Shown in pieces: positions 1 through 7,738 of a stretch of 64,000 nucleotides of DNA; the first letter of the stretch is position 1, and every line of letters starts with the position of its first letter. Position numbers and translations under genes: made by a program. Source of the DNA: Paenirhizobium daejeonense (GTDB lineage: Bacteria; Pseudomonadota; Alphaproteobacteria; Rhizobiales; Rhizobiaceae); the NCBI RefSeq assembly GCF_014280875.1, contig NZ_JACLAL010000005.1:62001-126000 (forward strand), read 5' to 3'. The notes beneath the pieces were generated by a model. It was not told where the DNA came from. It worked only from the letters and a program-made list of their open reading frames with translations, and did not search any database.

Positions 1-333
1 AAGATTGTGGCTCAATTCCCTGAGCCATTCGTCGTCATCCAGAGCGGCGAAGCCGCCGGGAGGGGCAGAGGAGCCGCCCACCACGTTGACAAGGATATCC
101 ACGCCACCGAGATGTCTCAAGGCCGCGGCCGCGACCTTCGCGCAGCCTTTACTCGTGGTGATGTCCGCTGCGACATAGTGGGCCTTTTCCGAAGCGACCT
201 CCGGCGGGTTACGCGCCGTCGCCACCACTCTTGCACCTGCCTGATGCAAAGCATCCACCACGGCGGCGCCGACGCCTTTCGTGCCGCCCGTCACCAGCGC
301 GCGGGCATCTCTGAGGCCGAGGTCGAAACTGAT
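1..333 (-). CDS. SDR-family oxidoreductase, partial at left edge
   Basis: The N-terminal third of a short-chain dehydrogenase/reductase, read on the minus strand and running off the left edge. The Rossmann glycine motif TGGTKGVGAAV is clear, followed by VVATARNP, the ADIT acidic position and the DILVNVVGG motif after strand 4. The substrate is unknown. The start is a problem: no ATG lies upstream of the first beta strand. The frame is open back to about 390 with only an ATC codon (331-333) where the family normally starts. A GTG at 292-294 overlaps the stop of the NTF2-like gene (GTGA) but would remove part of strand 1. The boundary given is therefore approximate. It appears translationally linked to the NTF2-like gene upstream. 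Confidence 0.7.
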   Translation of the reverse strand, partial: MSFDLGLRDARALVTGGTKGVGAAVVDALHQAGARVVATARNPPEVASEKAHYVAADITTSKGCAKVAAAALRHLGGVDILVNVVGGSSAPPGGFAALDDDEWLRELSHNL

Positions 334-656
334 AGGGTGATCTCCAGTCTTGCGATCGCATCGCCTTCCAGCACGAAGGTGTATCTCAGATCGACGGGGC
401 TTCCGGGGAAATTGCCTGTGACGCGGCCGGTGACGACAATGCCGCCGTTTTCCTCGGCGACCGCGATGGGCTCGCTGACATAGTCGAATTTCGCGGAAGC
501 GTTGGATTTCCAGCGTTGTATCGCGGCCCGGCCGGTATGCATCTTTCCTTCATCGAGAACGACAGCGTTCTCGGTAAAGCATTGCGCCATGTTTGCGCTG
601 TTGATCCGGTCGACGGCGAAATAGGCTTTGATCGGTTTCGGCAAGGTTATCGGCAT
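291..656 (-). CDS. NTF2-like / SnoaL-type small protein
   Basis: A 121-residue protein with the NTF2-like cone-fold pattern. It has an N-terminal helix with a YFAVDRINSANMAQCFTENAVVLDEG core, then the GRAAIQRW helix, and beta strands ending in DLRYTFVLEGDAIARLEI. Family members are small hydrolases, isomerases or ligand-binding proteins, and nothing here fixes the substrate. It lies immediately upstream of the SDR gene on the same strand and overlaps it, so the two probably form an operon that modifies a small carbonyl compound. It is divergent from the HxlR regulator 54 bp away, a typical regulator-target layout. Confidence 0.8.
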   Translation of the reverse strand: MPITLPKPIKAYFAVDRINSANMAQCFTENAVVLDEGKMHTGRAAIQRWKSNASAKFDYVSEPIAVAEENGGIVVTGRVTGNFPGSPVDLRYTFVLEGDAIARLEITLSVSTSASEMPARW

Positions 657-710
657 TGCGGTTCTCCCGGTTCGTTTGCTTTACCGAAGAGATCGCTCTA
701 TCCTGAAAAA

Positions 711-1121
711 ATGACAAGAACGCACGAAAAAGTAAGGTACTCACCTAAAGGTAAGGAACATGGATACACGAGGGATACCGCGGCGGAAGGTGTCGAAAAA
801 GCTTTGAAATTCCTCGAGGGCCGATGGAAACTTGTGATCCTGTTCCATCTTTTCGGAGGCCGGGTTCTTCGCTTCTCCGATCTGGAGCGGGCAATTCCTG
901 GTGTCTCTCAGAAAATGCTCATTCAGCAGCTCCGGCAGCTGGAAAATGACGGCATCGTACAGCGCATCGTTCACCATCAGGTACCGCCGAAGGTGGAATA
1001 TTGCCTGACGGAATGGGGGCAGGCGCTGTGCCCCGCGCTCGACTCATTGCTGACCTGGGCCGCACTCCGCGAGGACATGTCCGTGGCAGCGGCCGGATCC
1101 GACGGAGAAGGGGCAGGCTAA
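711..1121 (+). CDS. HxlR-family winged-helix transcriptional regulator
   Basis: A 136-residue DNA-binding regulator of the HxlR/YtfH family. The winged helix is visible: GRWKLVILFHLFGG, then RFSDLERAIPGVSQKMLIQQLRQLENDGIV with the recognition helix, then the wing KVEYCLTEWG. I chose the ATG at 711 because the conserved region begins about 20 residues later; an open frame extends upstream to about 516 but resembles no regulator. The N-terminal cysteine found in many redox or aldehyde-sensing HxlR proteins is absent. It is divergent from the NTF2-like/SDR pair and most likely controls it, which is inferred from position only. Confidence 0.88.
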   Translation: MTRTHEKVRYSPKGKEHGYTRDTAAEGVEKALKFLEGRWKLVILFHLFGGRVLRFSDLERAIPGVSQKMLIQQLRQLENDGIVQRIVHHQVPPKVEYCLTEWGQALCPALDSLLTWAALREDMSVAAAGSDGEGAG

Positions 1122-1153
1122 TGCGGGTGAAGGGACACATTGGGTCGAAACGC

Positions 1154-1178
1154 GAAAAAGCCCGCCATCCGGCGGGCT
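1154..1178 (-). terminator. Intrinsic terminator, minus strand
   Basis: Perfect 7-8 bp GC-rich stem (1159-1166 with 1171-1178) and a 4-base loop. On the minus strand it is followed by a run of five T. The nearest minus-strand gene upstream of it is gpt, whose stop is about 260 bp away with a repeat element in between. Confidence 0.6.
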
Positions 1179-1405
1179 CAGATTGCTGACAAAGTCCGTA
1201 TTGAGCGCAGTTGTCCCCTTGTCCGCCATGCCGGACTTGTTCCGGCATCCAGCTGCGCGATGTCCATCGCGCATAAGACTCCCTTGCGATCAAGGACTTG
1301 ATCGCGCTGGATTCCGGCTCAAGGCCTGAATGACGACAGTGGGTGTGGCACCGCCATCACAAAAGACAATCGGAAAGGCTTTGTCAGTAATCTTAGCCCG
1401 CTATC
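1155..1405. repeat. Nested palindromic intergenic element (RIME-like)
   Basis: The gap between the HxlR regulator and gpt is filled by nested inverted repeats. The outer pair is about 25 bp with few mismatches (1172-1197 against 1377-1401). Inside it, a second pair of roughly 29 bp (about 1224-1252 against 1310-1338) carries the CCGGA...TCCAG pattern common in rhizobial and Brucella intergenic repeats. Two compact palindromes (GCGCGATG...CATCGCGC and GCGATCAAG...CTTGATCGC) lie in the centre. I see no gene here. The family assignment to rhizobial mosaic elements is from memory of the pattern. Confidence 0.6.
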
Positions 1406-1441
1406 CGGCCGGCTTCCAGCATCCGTGTGGGACCGGAAGAA

Positions 1442-1939
1442 TCAGCCCTTGCTGCCCTTGGCGATCGGCTCCTGATAGGTGAAGCCCATATCCCAGGGGA
1501 AGTAGATCCAGGTGTCCTGCGAGACCTCCGTGATGAAGGTATCGACGGTCGGAACGCCCTTCGGCTTGGCATAGACGCAGGCGAAATGAGCGTTCGGGAG
1601 CATTTCACGTACTTCCAGCGCCGTCTTGCCGGTGTCGGTAAGGTCGTCAACCACGAGCACGCCTGCGCCACCGTCCGTGGCAAGCTCGGCCGTGATGCCC
1701 TTCAGGAGCTGCGTTTCGCCCTGATTGACGTAATCGTGGCGGGTGGCGATGCAGACCGTGTCGATCAGGCGGATGTTGAGTTCGCGCGAAATGATTGCTG
1801 CCGGTACGAGACCGCCGCGGGTGATACAGACGATACCACGGAATTCCTGATTGAGGCTTGCCAGCCGCCAGGCAAGAGCGCGCGCATCGCGGTGGAACTG
1901 ATCCCAGGAAACGGGAAAGGCTTTATCGGGCAGGGACAT
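1442..1939 (-). CDS. gpt: Xanthine phosphoribosyltransferase
   Basis: A 165-residue purine salvage enzyme that transfers phosphoribose from PRPP to xanthine or guanine in the cytosol. The PRPP-binding motif [14 protein letters not shown] is at residues 94-107, and the [10 protein letters not shown] loop is near residue 38. Length matches the Gpt family (about 152-165). The start at 1939 (MSLPDK) gives a normal N-terminus; the frame is open about 190 bp further upstream, but that sequence is not family-like. Monocistronic by appearance. Confidence 0.92.
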   Translation of the reverse strand: MSLPDKAFPVSWDQFHRDARALAWRLASLNQEFRGIVCITRGGLVPAAIISRELNIRLIDTVCIATRHDYVNQGETQLLKGITAELATDGGAGVLVVDDLTDTGKTALEVREMLPNAHFACVYAKPKGVPTVDTFITEVSQDTWIYFPWDMGFTYQEPIAKGSKG

Positions 1940-2171
1940 CAGACTAAAAGCTCCGCAAGGGCGAGGGTTCATATTCGCCGGCCGGCCGGCATCCTTTTTT
2001 GAAGACCGGTCCGTTGCGGAGGCGCACGTCGTCATCGACGTCTCGCTACCAAAAACGGCAAACGCGCGGACAAGCCGCGCGAGTGACGCCCACAAGGGGC
2101 TCAGGTCTCTGGCCGCTGCTATTAGCGGCATTCCGGGCCCGAAGGCAAGGGCTTCTCGCCGCTCTCCAGCC

Positions 2172-3014
2172 TTATCGCGAAAGGAGCGTCAACGCCGTCA
2201 TCGAATCGAGAACTGTGCGGGTAACGCCGCCAAACAATGCCTCCCACCAGCGCTTGTGGCTGTAGGCGCCCATGACCAGCAGATCGATGGAGCTGTCAGA
2301 GAGGCGGTTTTCGATAGCCGCGGAGGCCGGAAGCTTGTCCGATTCCTGACGGACGACCGTGACATTGATGCCATGGCGCGCCAACGCGGCGGCGATTTCG
2401 GCACCCGCCATTTCAGCCGACTGCATCGACGTTTCCGGAGGATCGACGGAAAACACCTCGACCGCTTCGGCTGCCCTGAGGAAGGGCAGGGCGTCGAAGG
2501 TGGCGCGTGCCGCTTCCCGCGAACCGTTCCAGGCGATGAGTACGCGTTTGATCGGCTTCGGCTGCTTGAGGATATAGGGAACCAGAAGGACCGGACGTCC
2601 GCTTTCGAACAGGAAGTTTTCAAGATCGGCGCGGCTTTCCGAAAGCAGACCACTTTCGCCCTGGCCAGCAACTACCAGATCGACGGATCGGGCGCTGTCG
2701 ATCAACGACGCGGCGCTATATCCCGCGGAAGAGACGAAGCTGCGCCATTCATGAGAGGTGCCGTTCCGCTCGGCGGTGGAGCGGAAGACTTTCTCTACCT
2801 CCACCGTCTCCTTGTGGGCCATGTCCTGAAGCGCCTGAACGGTGGCGGGATCCGGAATTTCCATCGGCGCTACCAGCGGCACGGCGGCGAGCGCCTCGGC
2901 GTGCAGCCCGACGACGTGGGATCCGAACTGTTCGGCAAGGAAAATGGAAAAATCAGTGATTTGTTGCGCGTCCTTCTGCATGTCCAGGACGGCAAGAAGT
3001 GTTTTGTAACCCAT
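2172..3014 (-). CDS. Tandem-domain universal stress protein (UspA family)
   Basis: A 280-residue protein with two UspA-like domains, residues about 1-145 and 150-280. Each has the opening hydrophobic strand ([19 protein letters not shown]) and a closing ATP-loop-like region ([32 protein letters not shown]). The second ATP-loop fits the family pattern better than the first. The ATG at 3014 follows a GAGGAG Shine-Dalgarno. An FNR/FixK-type palindrome lies 70 bp upstream of the start, so expression under low oxygen is plausible. The gene follows the CinA-like gene on the same strand after a 95 bp gap. Confidence 0.88.
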   Translation of the reverse strand: MGYKTLLAVLDMQKDAQQITDFSIFLAEQFGSHVVGLHAEALAAVPLVAPMEIPDPATVQALQDMAHKETVEVEKVFRSTAERNGTSHEWRSFVSSAGYSAASLIDSARSVDLVVAGQGESGLLSESRADLENFLFESGRPVLLVPYILKQPKPIKRVLIAWNGSREAARATFDALPFLRAAEAVEVFSVDPPETSMQSAEMAGAEIAAALARHGINVTVVRQESDKLPASAAIENRLSDSSIDLLVMGAYSHKRWWEALFGGVTRTVLDSMTALTLLSR

Positions 3015-3083
3015 GGTGGTCTCCTCGGCGGTGTTCAATTCGGTCCCGCGTGAACATATTGCCGCGGGAGACTGGTCCCTTCC

Positions 3084-3097
3084 TTGACTTCGGTCAA
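3084..3097. promoter_or_regulatory. FNR/FixK-like box upstream of the universal stress gene
   Basis: The perfect palindrome TTGAC-N4-GTCAA matches the consensus TTGAY-N4-RTCAA of FNR, FixK and FnrN proteins. It lies 70-83 bp upstream of the ATG at 3014 and just past the stop of the CinA-like gene, a spacing suited to an activator site near -41.5. Confidence 0.55.
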
Positions 3098-3109
3098 TAG
3101 AAAGCCGGC

Positions 3110-3898
3110 TCAAGCCAGCTCGCCGGTGCCGAGGTCGCGGACCCGGGCGGCATCCTTTTCCGCGGTGATCTTGGCAATCATCGCCTCGATAGCGACGGCC
3201 GCCGCATCGACGGCTGCCGCATCGCGGGCGCGCACCACGAGTTCGGTCGAAAAGCGCTGGCCATCGAACTGCGGGTAGGAGCCGATCGAAGTATCCGGAT
3301 GCGCCTTCTGCACGCCGGCCAGCAGCGTCCCGATATCGCCCTCGCCGAACGGGCAGGCGATGGAACGGGAGATTACCTTGGCTCCGGCGGGAAGGGTGGA
3401 GATCACATTGTCCAGCATGGCCTGGAAGACCTGCGGAACGCCGGCCATCACATGCACATTGCCGATGACGAAGCCGGGCGCTGTGGAGACCGGATTAGGT
3501 ATATGGCGCGCGCCGCGCGGCATGCGGGCCATGCGCTGGCGCGCCTCGGTGAATTCCATGCCTCGGCGTTGATACATCTCGCCGAGCAGGCGCATCGCAT
3601 CGGCATCGTGCTCGCACGGCACCCCGAAAGCCGCCGATACGGCATCGGCAGTGATATCGTCATGGGTCGGACCTATGCCGCCCGAGGTGAAAACGTAATC
3701 GTAGCGGCTGCGCAGCGCGTCCAGTGCTGCAACGATCGCCTCCTCCTCGTCTCCGACGATGCGCACCTCCTTGAGGTCGATGCCGGCAACCGTCAGCATG
3801 TCGGCGAGGTGGCCGATATTCTTGTCCTTGGTACGGCCCGAAAGCAGTTCGTCGCCGATGGCGAGCATGGCGGCCGTCTTGATGATTGCCTGTGTCAT
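3110..3898 (-). CDS. CinA-type molybdopterin-binding-domain protein
   Basis: A 262-residue protein matching the N-terminal COG1058 domain of CinA (MoaB/Mog fold). Visible motifs are AIGDELLSGRTKDKN near residue 13, TSGGIGPTHDD near residue 70, and PGFVIGNVHVMAGVP. The C-terminal nicotinamide-nucleotide amidase domain of full-length CinA is absent, as in many alphaproteobacteria where it is a separate gene. By analogy with CinA this domain may hydrolyse ADP-ribose or related nucleotides, which is not provable here. The start at 3898 (MTQAIIK) is chosen because upstream codons look non-coding. Confidence 0.85.
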   Translation of the reverse strand: MTQAIIKTAAMLAIGDELLSGRTKDKNIGHLADMLTVAGIDLKEVRIVGDEEEAIVAALDALRSRYDYVFTSGGIGPTHDDITADAVSAAFGVPCEHDADAMRLLGEMYQRRGMEFTEARQRMARMPRGARHIPNPVSTAPGFVIGNVHVMAGVPQVFQAMLDNVISTLPAGAKVISRSIACPFGEGDIGTLLAGVQKAHPDTSIGSYPQFDGQRFSTELVVRARDAAAVDAAAVAIEAMIAKITAEKDAARVRDLGTGELA

Positions 3899-4194
3899 GG
3901 AGGTTATGGAATCCCGATATTGCGTCGTGTCAGAACCTAGTCCTGTCTCCTTCGGAAGCAAGAGCATTGTCCTGTGGTTCGGGTCCGAAAATATGTCGGT
4001 AATGCAAATGCAAGGAAAAATCGTTCACCGGGATTGAACACTCCGTATCAGTGTCGTCATCTGGTGAACGACGAATAGCTGCTATAAATTCCCGTCATCG
4101 ATCACGACGGATATCTGACATGATCTTCGACTTCTTGAAACGGCTGCTCAGCGGCCAACCTCAACCGGTAATCCCAGCAAAGGAAAGCAAGCCA

Positions 4195-4791
4195 ATGGCA
4201 AAGGTACTCGTACTCTACTACTCTTCGTATGGTCACATTGAAACCATGGCCTATGCCGTGGCCGAAGGTGCAAAGTCGGCTGGTGCCGAAGTCACCGTCA
4301 AGCGCGTTCCCGAACTGGTTCCGGAAGAAGTCGCCAAGAGCTCGCACTTCAAGCTCGACCAGAAGGCCGAGATCGCTACCCCGGCGGAACTCGAAAACTA
4401 CGACGCCATTATCGTCGGCGCTGGCACCCGTTTCGGTACCGTCGCTTCGCAGATGCGCAACTTCTGGGATCAGACCGGCGGCCTGTGGTTCACCGGCAAG
4501 CTCGTCGGCAAGGTGGGCTCTGTCTTCACCTCCTCCGCAACCCAGCACGGCGGTCAGGAATCCACCATTCTCGGCTTCATCCCGACGCTTCTGCACCACG
4601 GCATGGTTGTTGCCGGCCTGCCTTATGCCTTCCAGGGCCAGATGGGCGTTGATGCCGTCAAGGGTGGCTCGCCTTATGGCGCTTCGACGATCACGGACGG
4701 CGATGGCTCGCGCCAGCCCTCGGAAGTCGAGCTGGAAGCTGCCAAGTTTCAGGGCGCGCATGTCGCCAAGCTTGCTGCAAAGCTCGCCTGA
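4195..4791 (+). CDS. wrbA: NAD(P)H:quinone oxidoreductase, WrbA type
   Basis: A 198-residue flavodoxin-like FMN enzyme that reduces quinones by two electrons, preventing semiquinone formation. The FMN phosphate loop [12 protein letters not shown] is at residues 7-18. The [24 protein letters not shown] segment and [12 protein letters not shown], both diagnostic of WrbA, follow. The start at 4195 sits behind an AAAGGAAAG ribosome-binding sequence and gives the family-standard length. An in-frame ATG at 4120 would add 25 residues not usual in WrbA. A strong terminator follows, so it is probably a single-gene unit. Confidence 0.93.
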   Translation: MAKVLVLYYSSYGHIETMAYAVAEGAKSAGAEVTVKRVPELVPEEVAKSSHFKLDQKAEIATPAELENYDAIIVGAGTRFGTVASQMRNFWDQTGGLWFTGKLVGKVGSVFTSSATQHGGQESTILGFIPTLLHHGMVVAGLPYAFQGQMGVDAVKGGSPYGASTITDGDGSRQPSEVELEAAKFQGAHVAKLAAKLA

Positions 4792-4815
4792 TCGGTTTCT
4801 GTCCGGTGATGAGTG

Positions 4816-4846
4816 GGGCGGAGAATTCATTCTCCGCCCTTTTTCT
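4816..4846 (+). terminator. Intrinsic terminator after wrbA
   Basis: A perfect 9 bp stem (4816-4824 with 4831-4839), loop ATTCAT and a T-run from 4840. Confidence 0.9.
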
Positions 4847-4936
4847 ATGGTTTCGCTAACTATTGCATGGTTTTCTCAACGAATAATTAGAGTCTTGGGT
4901 CGCTGAATCCTGTCAGAAAGGACAGGACGAACGGCC

Positions 4937-5194
4937 ATGAACGAACGCAGAGCGCAACCAAGGTCGCGTGCCCTCAAGGCGGCACGCATTATTTTGCCAG
5001 GTGGATATTCCACCTTCGATTGCATGGTCCGCAATCTCTCCGAGGGCGGAGCAAAGCTGGTGATGGAAACCACGGCGGGCGTACCCGACGAGTTCAATCT
5101 GAGATTTGAGGACGGCAGCATGCGCCCTTGCAGGGCATGCTGGCGTAATGCCAAGGAACTTGGCGTTTCCTTCGGTACGGCTAACGCCGCCTGA
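4937..5194 (+). CDS. Single-domain PilZ protein, predicted c-di-GMP binder
   Basis: An 85-residue protein consisting of one PilZ domain. The RxxxR motif lies in RRAQPRSR near the N-terminus, and the D/N-x-S-x-x-G motif is NLSEGG, about 35 residues in. Both are the ligand-contact motifs for cyclic di-GMP, so binding is likely. No output domain is attached. A GGACAGGACG stretch precedes the ATG. It is not near a flagellar or cellulose operon in this window, so its target is unknown. A second PilZ protein lies at 20.1 kb. Confidence 0.85.
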   Translation: MNERRAQPRSRALKAARIILPGGYSTFDCMVRNLSEGGAKLVMETTAGVPDEFNLRFEDGSMRPCRACWRNAKELGVSFGTANAA

Positions 5195-5293
5195 CCCGGA
5201 TCTCATCGCGCCGCTGGCGCGGACAGCACCTGAGCGGTGCTCGTCCCTGATGTGACGGTTGATGCCCAAAAATGCCGGATGACATTCATCAAT

Positions 5294-5379
5294 TGGTGCG
5301 GACGACGGGGGTCGAACCCGTATAGCCAAAGGCTGAGAGATTTTAAGTCTCTTGCGTCTACCAGTTTCGCCACGTCCGC
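5294..5379 (-). tRNA. tRNA-Leu (anticodon TAA)
   Basis: The minus-strand cloverleaf has a 7 bp acceptor stem GCGGACG/CGTCCGC, a long variable arm typical of class II tRNAs, T-loop GGTTCGACCCC and an encoded CCA. The anticodon stem AGAGA/TCTCT encloses CT-TAA-AA, so it reads UUA leucine codons (and UUG by wobble). Confidence 0.95.
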
Positions 5380-5507
5380 GCGGGCTTCTATGTCCAGCAC
5401 TTGGCGGATTCGGTCAAGTACCGCTGCCCCGGAATGTGTTCGGCCAGGACGCCCTTGTTTGCATCCTGAGTTTGGAATTTCGCGTCGGTCGGACAACCGC
5501 GGCCCGC

Positions 5508-6110
5508 TCAGTGGTGGGCGACGACGGTAAAGGGCTGTTCGACGCCGGTGGTTTTCTGGCCGAGCGTGTCGTTGATCGTGTAGCGCAGACGATAGGCACC
5601 CGGTGCCGCACCATCGATATCAAGGGTGAGATGAGTGTACATCTCCTGGTTCCGCGCATAGCCGGCAAACGAAAAAGTGCCGAAATTTTTCTGACTGGCC
5701 AGTATTTCACCCTTGCTGTCGATCAGTTCGAAATCGACCGTAAAGTTCGAGTGCTGCAGCCCGTCATCCTGCCTTTGCCAATTGAGACCGATGAGTTCCA
5801 CATAGGTGATCAGCGGCTCTCCGGGTTCGAAGACCGGTTCCTTTCTCGGCTTGTAGGCGCCGTAGCCCTTCGGTCTTTCGGTCACGAAGACCGCCTTGCC
5901 GACGGTGAGGGGCAGCAGGCCGCCAAAATCGGCGAAGGCATCGCGCATAGCTTCGAACGCACCGACGAAATCGCTCCTGTCGGCCTTTTTCTCGGCCTCG
6001 GCCGCTGCCGTTGCAAGCATTCCTGCCGACGCTTGTGAAACCAGGAGGGCTGCCGAGACTGCGAGCGCAGCCGGTTTCAGCCCGTAACTTGTGATCTTCC
6101 TCATGTGCAC
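5508..6110 (-). CDS. Conserved exported protein of unknown function
   Basis: A 200-residue protein with an N-terminal signal peptide: a basic start, a hydrophobic stretch AALAVSAALLVSQ and a likely cleavage after ASA near residue 29. The mature part is beta-rich (ITYVELIGLNWQ, NFTVDFELIDSKGEIL, YRLRYTINDTLG) and resembles a periplasmic immunoglobulin-like or beta-sandwich fold. I do not recognise a named family. A second possible start is 6104, two codons in. It lies between tRNA-Leu and trkH on the same strand as both, with 80 bp to trkH. Confidence 0.75.
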   Translation of the reverse strand: MHMRKITSYGLKPAALAVSAALLVSQASAGMLATAAAEAEKKADRSDFVGAFEAMRDAFADFGGLLPLTVGKAVFVTERPKGYGAYKPRKEPVFEPGEPLITYVELIGLNWQRQDDGLQHSNFTVDFELIDSKGEILASQKNFGTFSFAGYARNQEMYTHLTLDIDGAAPGAYRLRYTINDTLGQKTTGVEQPFTVVAHH

Positions 6111-6190
6111 GACATCCCCGCCTGCGAGTCACCCGCGCCAAGTCTGGTAGAAAGCGGCGTGCCGTCAAGCCGGCAGGGCCGCCTCTTTCA

Positions 6191-7678
6191 TCAGTTGCGC
6201 CAGAAAATTGGCATCAGCAACACAAGCACGGTGAGGACTTCCAGACGTCCGAGCAGCATCATGATCGACATGATATAGAGTTCGGGATCGTTGAAGCTCG
6301 AGAAATTTCCGACCGGACCGATCAGCGGGCTGACGCCTGGGCCGACATTCGAGAGTGCCGTGATGACGGCGGAAGTCGATGTCATCATGTCATAGCCCAA
6401 AGCGGCCATGGCCATGCTACCGAGCACCCAGAGGAAGATATAGGCGCTGAAAAACAGAAAGACCGTGCGCTGTGTCTCGGCATCGACAGTCTGGTTGCCG
6501 TAACGCACCGAGTAGACGGCGTTGGGATAGATAAGCTTCTTCAGGCCGGTGCCGAGGATGTTGAACAGAATGACGAAGCGGTAGGCTTTGATGCCGCCGG
6601 CCGTGGACCCTGAGCAGCCACCGATAAAGGTGGCGAAAAAGGCGGCCATGATGGTGAAGGGACCCCATCCGAGATAATCCTGGCTGGAGAAACCGGTCGT
6701 GGACAGGATGGACGAGAAGTTGAAGAAAGCGTGTGTCAGGGCATCAGGGAAAGGTTCGCCGTTCCGCAGGTGATTGTAGATCGCCGCAGACAACGAAAAG
6801 GCGATGACATACCCCAGAAAGACGCCGATCTGCGGATCGCGCAACGCATCCAGGCGACCACGAACCGCCAGCACGATCAGGATCGAGAATGGCAGGCTCG
6901 ATATCGTCATGAAGAAGGTCGACACCCACAAGACGGCGTTGCTGTTGAAATAGTCGAAAGAGGCATCGTGGGTCGAAAAACCGGCGGTTGCGACCGTAGA
7001 AAATGCGTGGTTGATCGCGTCGAAGCGGCTCATTCCGGCAAGGGCGTAGCAGATGGCGCAGGCAAGCGTTATGCCGACATAGATGGCGATGAAGGCACGG
7101 GTGAAGGTGGCGAGCCGGGCGAATGGCTTGTCGCTGGTGTCGGAGGATTCCATCTTGAAGAAAGACATGCCGCCGACGCGCAGGAACGGGAGAACGAACA
7201 GTCCGAGAGCCACGATGCCGATACCGCCGAGCCATGCCAGCAGCGAGCGCCACATCAAGAGGCCGGGCGGCATCGAATCAAGCCCTACGATGACGGTGGA
7301 ACCGGTGGTGGTAATGCCGGAAATTGATTCGAACAGGGCCTGAGCAAAACTGAGGTCCGCGTCGGAAAACATGAAGGGTACTGCGCCGGCCAGCGAGAAT
7401 ACGGCCCAGAGCACATTGACCAGCAGGAAGCCGAGCCGTTTCGTGAACATCGGCGGTGCACCGCGTGTCGCCATGGCGGCAAGCAGAGAAACTCCTCCGA
7501 CCATGAAGGCGCAGGTCGTGAAAACGCGCCAGTCGGAGTGGCCATAATAGAGGTCGACCATCGCGGGAACCAGCATTGCGATCGACAGATAGAGACCGCA
7601 AAGGGAGGCGATGTAGACAACGGCTCGGAGGGTGTTGGCGTTCAAGGATGAGAAACCGGTTTTCGAGGTCTTGCGCAA
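6191..7678 (-). CDS. trkH: TrkH-type potassium uptake channel subunit
   Basis: A 495-residue inner-membrane K+ translocation subunit of the Trk/Ktr superfamily. The four pore-loop filter segments are recognisable: TTTGST after the first membrane pair, STVATAGFSTH, LSTTGFSS and ALSNVGPG. Each has the conserved central glycine that lines the selectivity filter. About ten membrane helices are visible. It would work with the cytosolic NAD-binding subunit TrkA, which is not in the window. Its start lies 60 bp from the divergent ilvA. Confidence 0.93.
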   Translation of the reverse strand: MRKTSKTGFSSLNANTLRAVVYIASLCGLYLSIAMLVPAMVDLYYGHSDWRVFTTCAFMVGGVSLLAAMATRGAPPMFTKRLGFLLVNVLWAVFSLAGAVPFMFSDADLSFAQALFESISGITTTGSTVIVGLDSMPPGLLMWRSLLAWLGGIGIVALGLFVLPFLRVGGMSFFKMESSDTSDKPFARLATFTRAFIAIYVGITLACAICYALAGMSRFDAINHAFSTVATAGFSTHDASFDYFNSNAVLWVSTFFMTISSLPFSILIVLAVRGRLDALRDPQIGVFLGYVIAFSLSAAIYNHLRNGEPFPDALTHAFFNFSSILSTTGFSSQDYLGWGPFTIMAAFFATFIGGCSGSTAGGIKAYRFVILFNILGTGLKKLIYPNAVYSVRYGNQTVDAETQRTVFLFFSAYIFLWVLGSMAMAALGYDMMTSTSAVITALSNVGPGVSPLIGPVGNFSSFNDPELYIMSIMMLLGRLEVLTVLVLLMPIFWRN

Positions 7679-7738
7679 ACAGGCTTTGTCTCCGCCGCCT
7701 GTCTATGCCATAGCGAGACCGACCCGAAAATTCAACGG

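Noticed and set aside
4120-4194. N-terminal extension of wrbA from an upstream ATG
   Set aside because: The added 25 residues are not part of the WrbA fold and the downstream ATG has a better ribosome-binding site and normal length.
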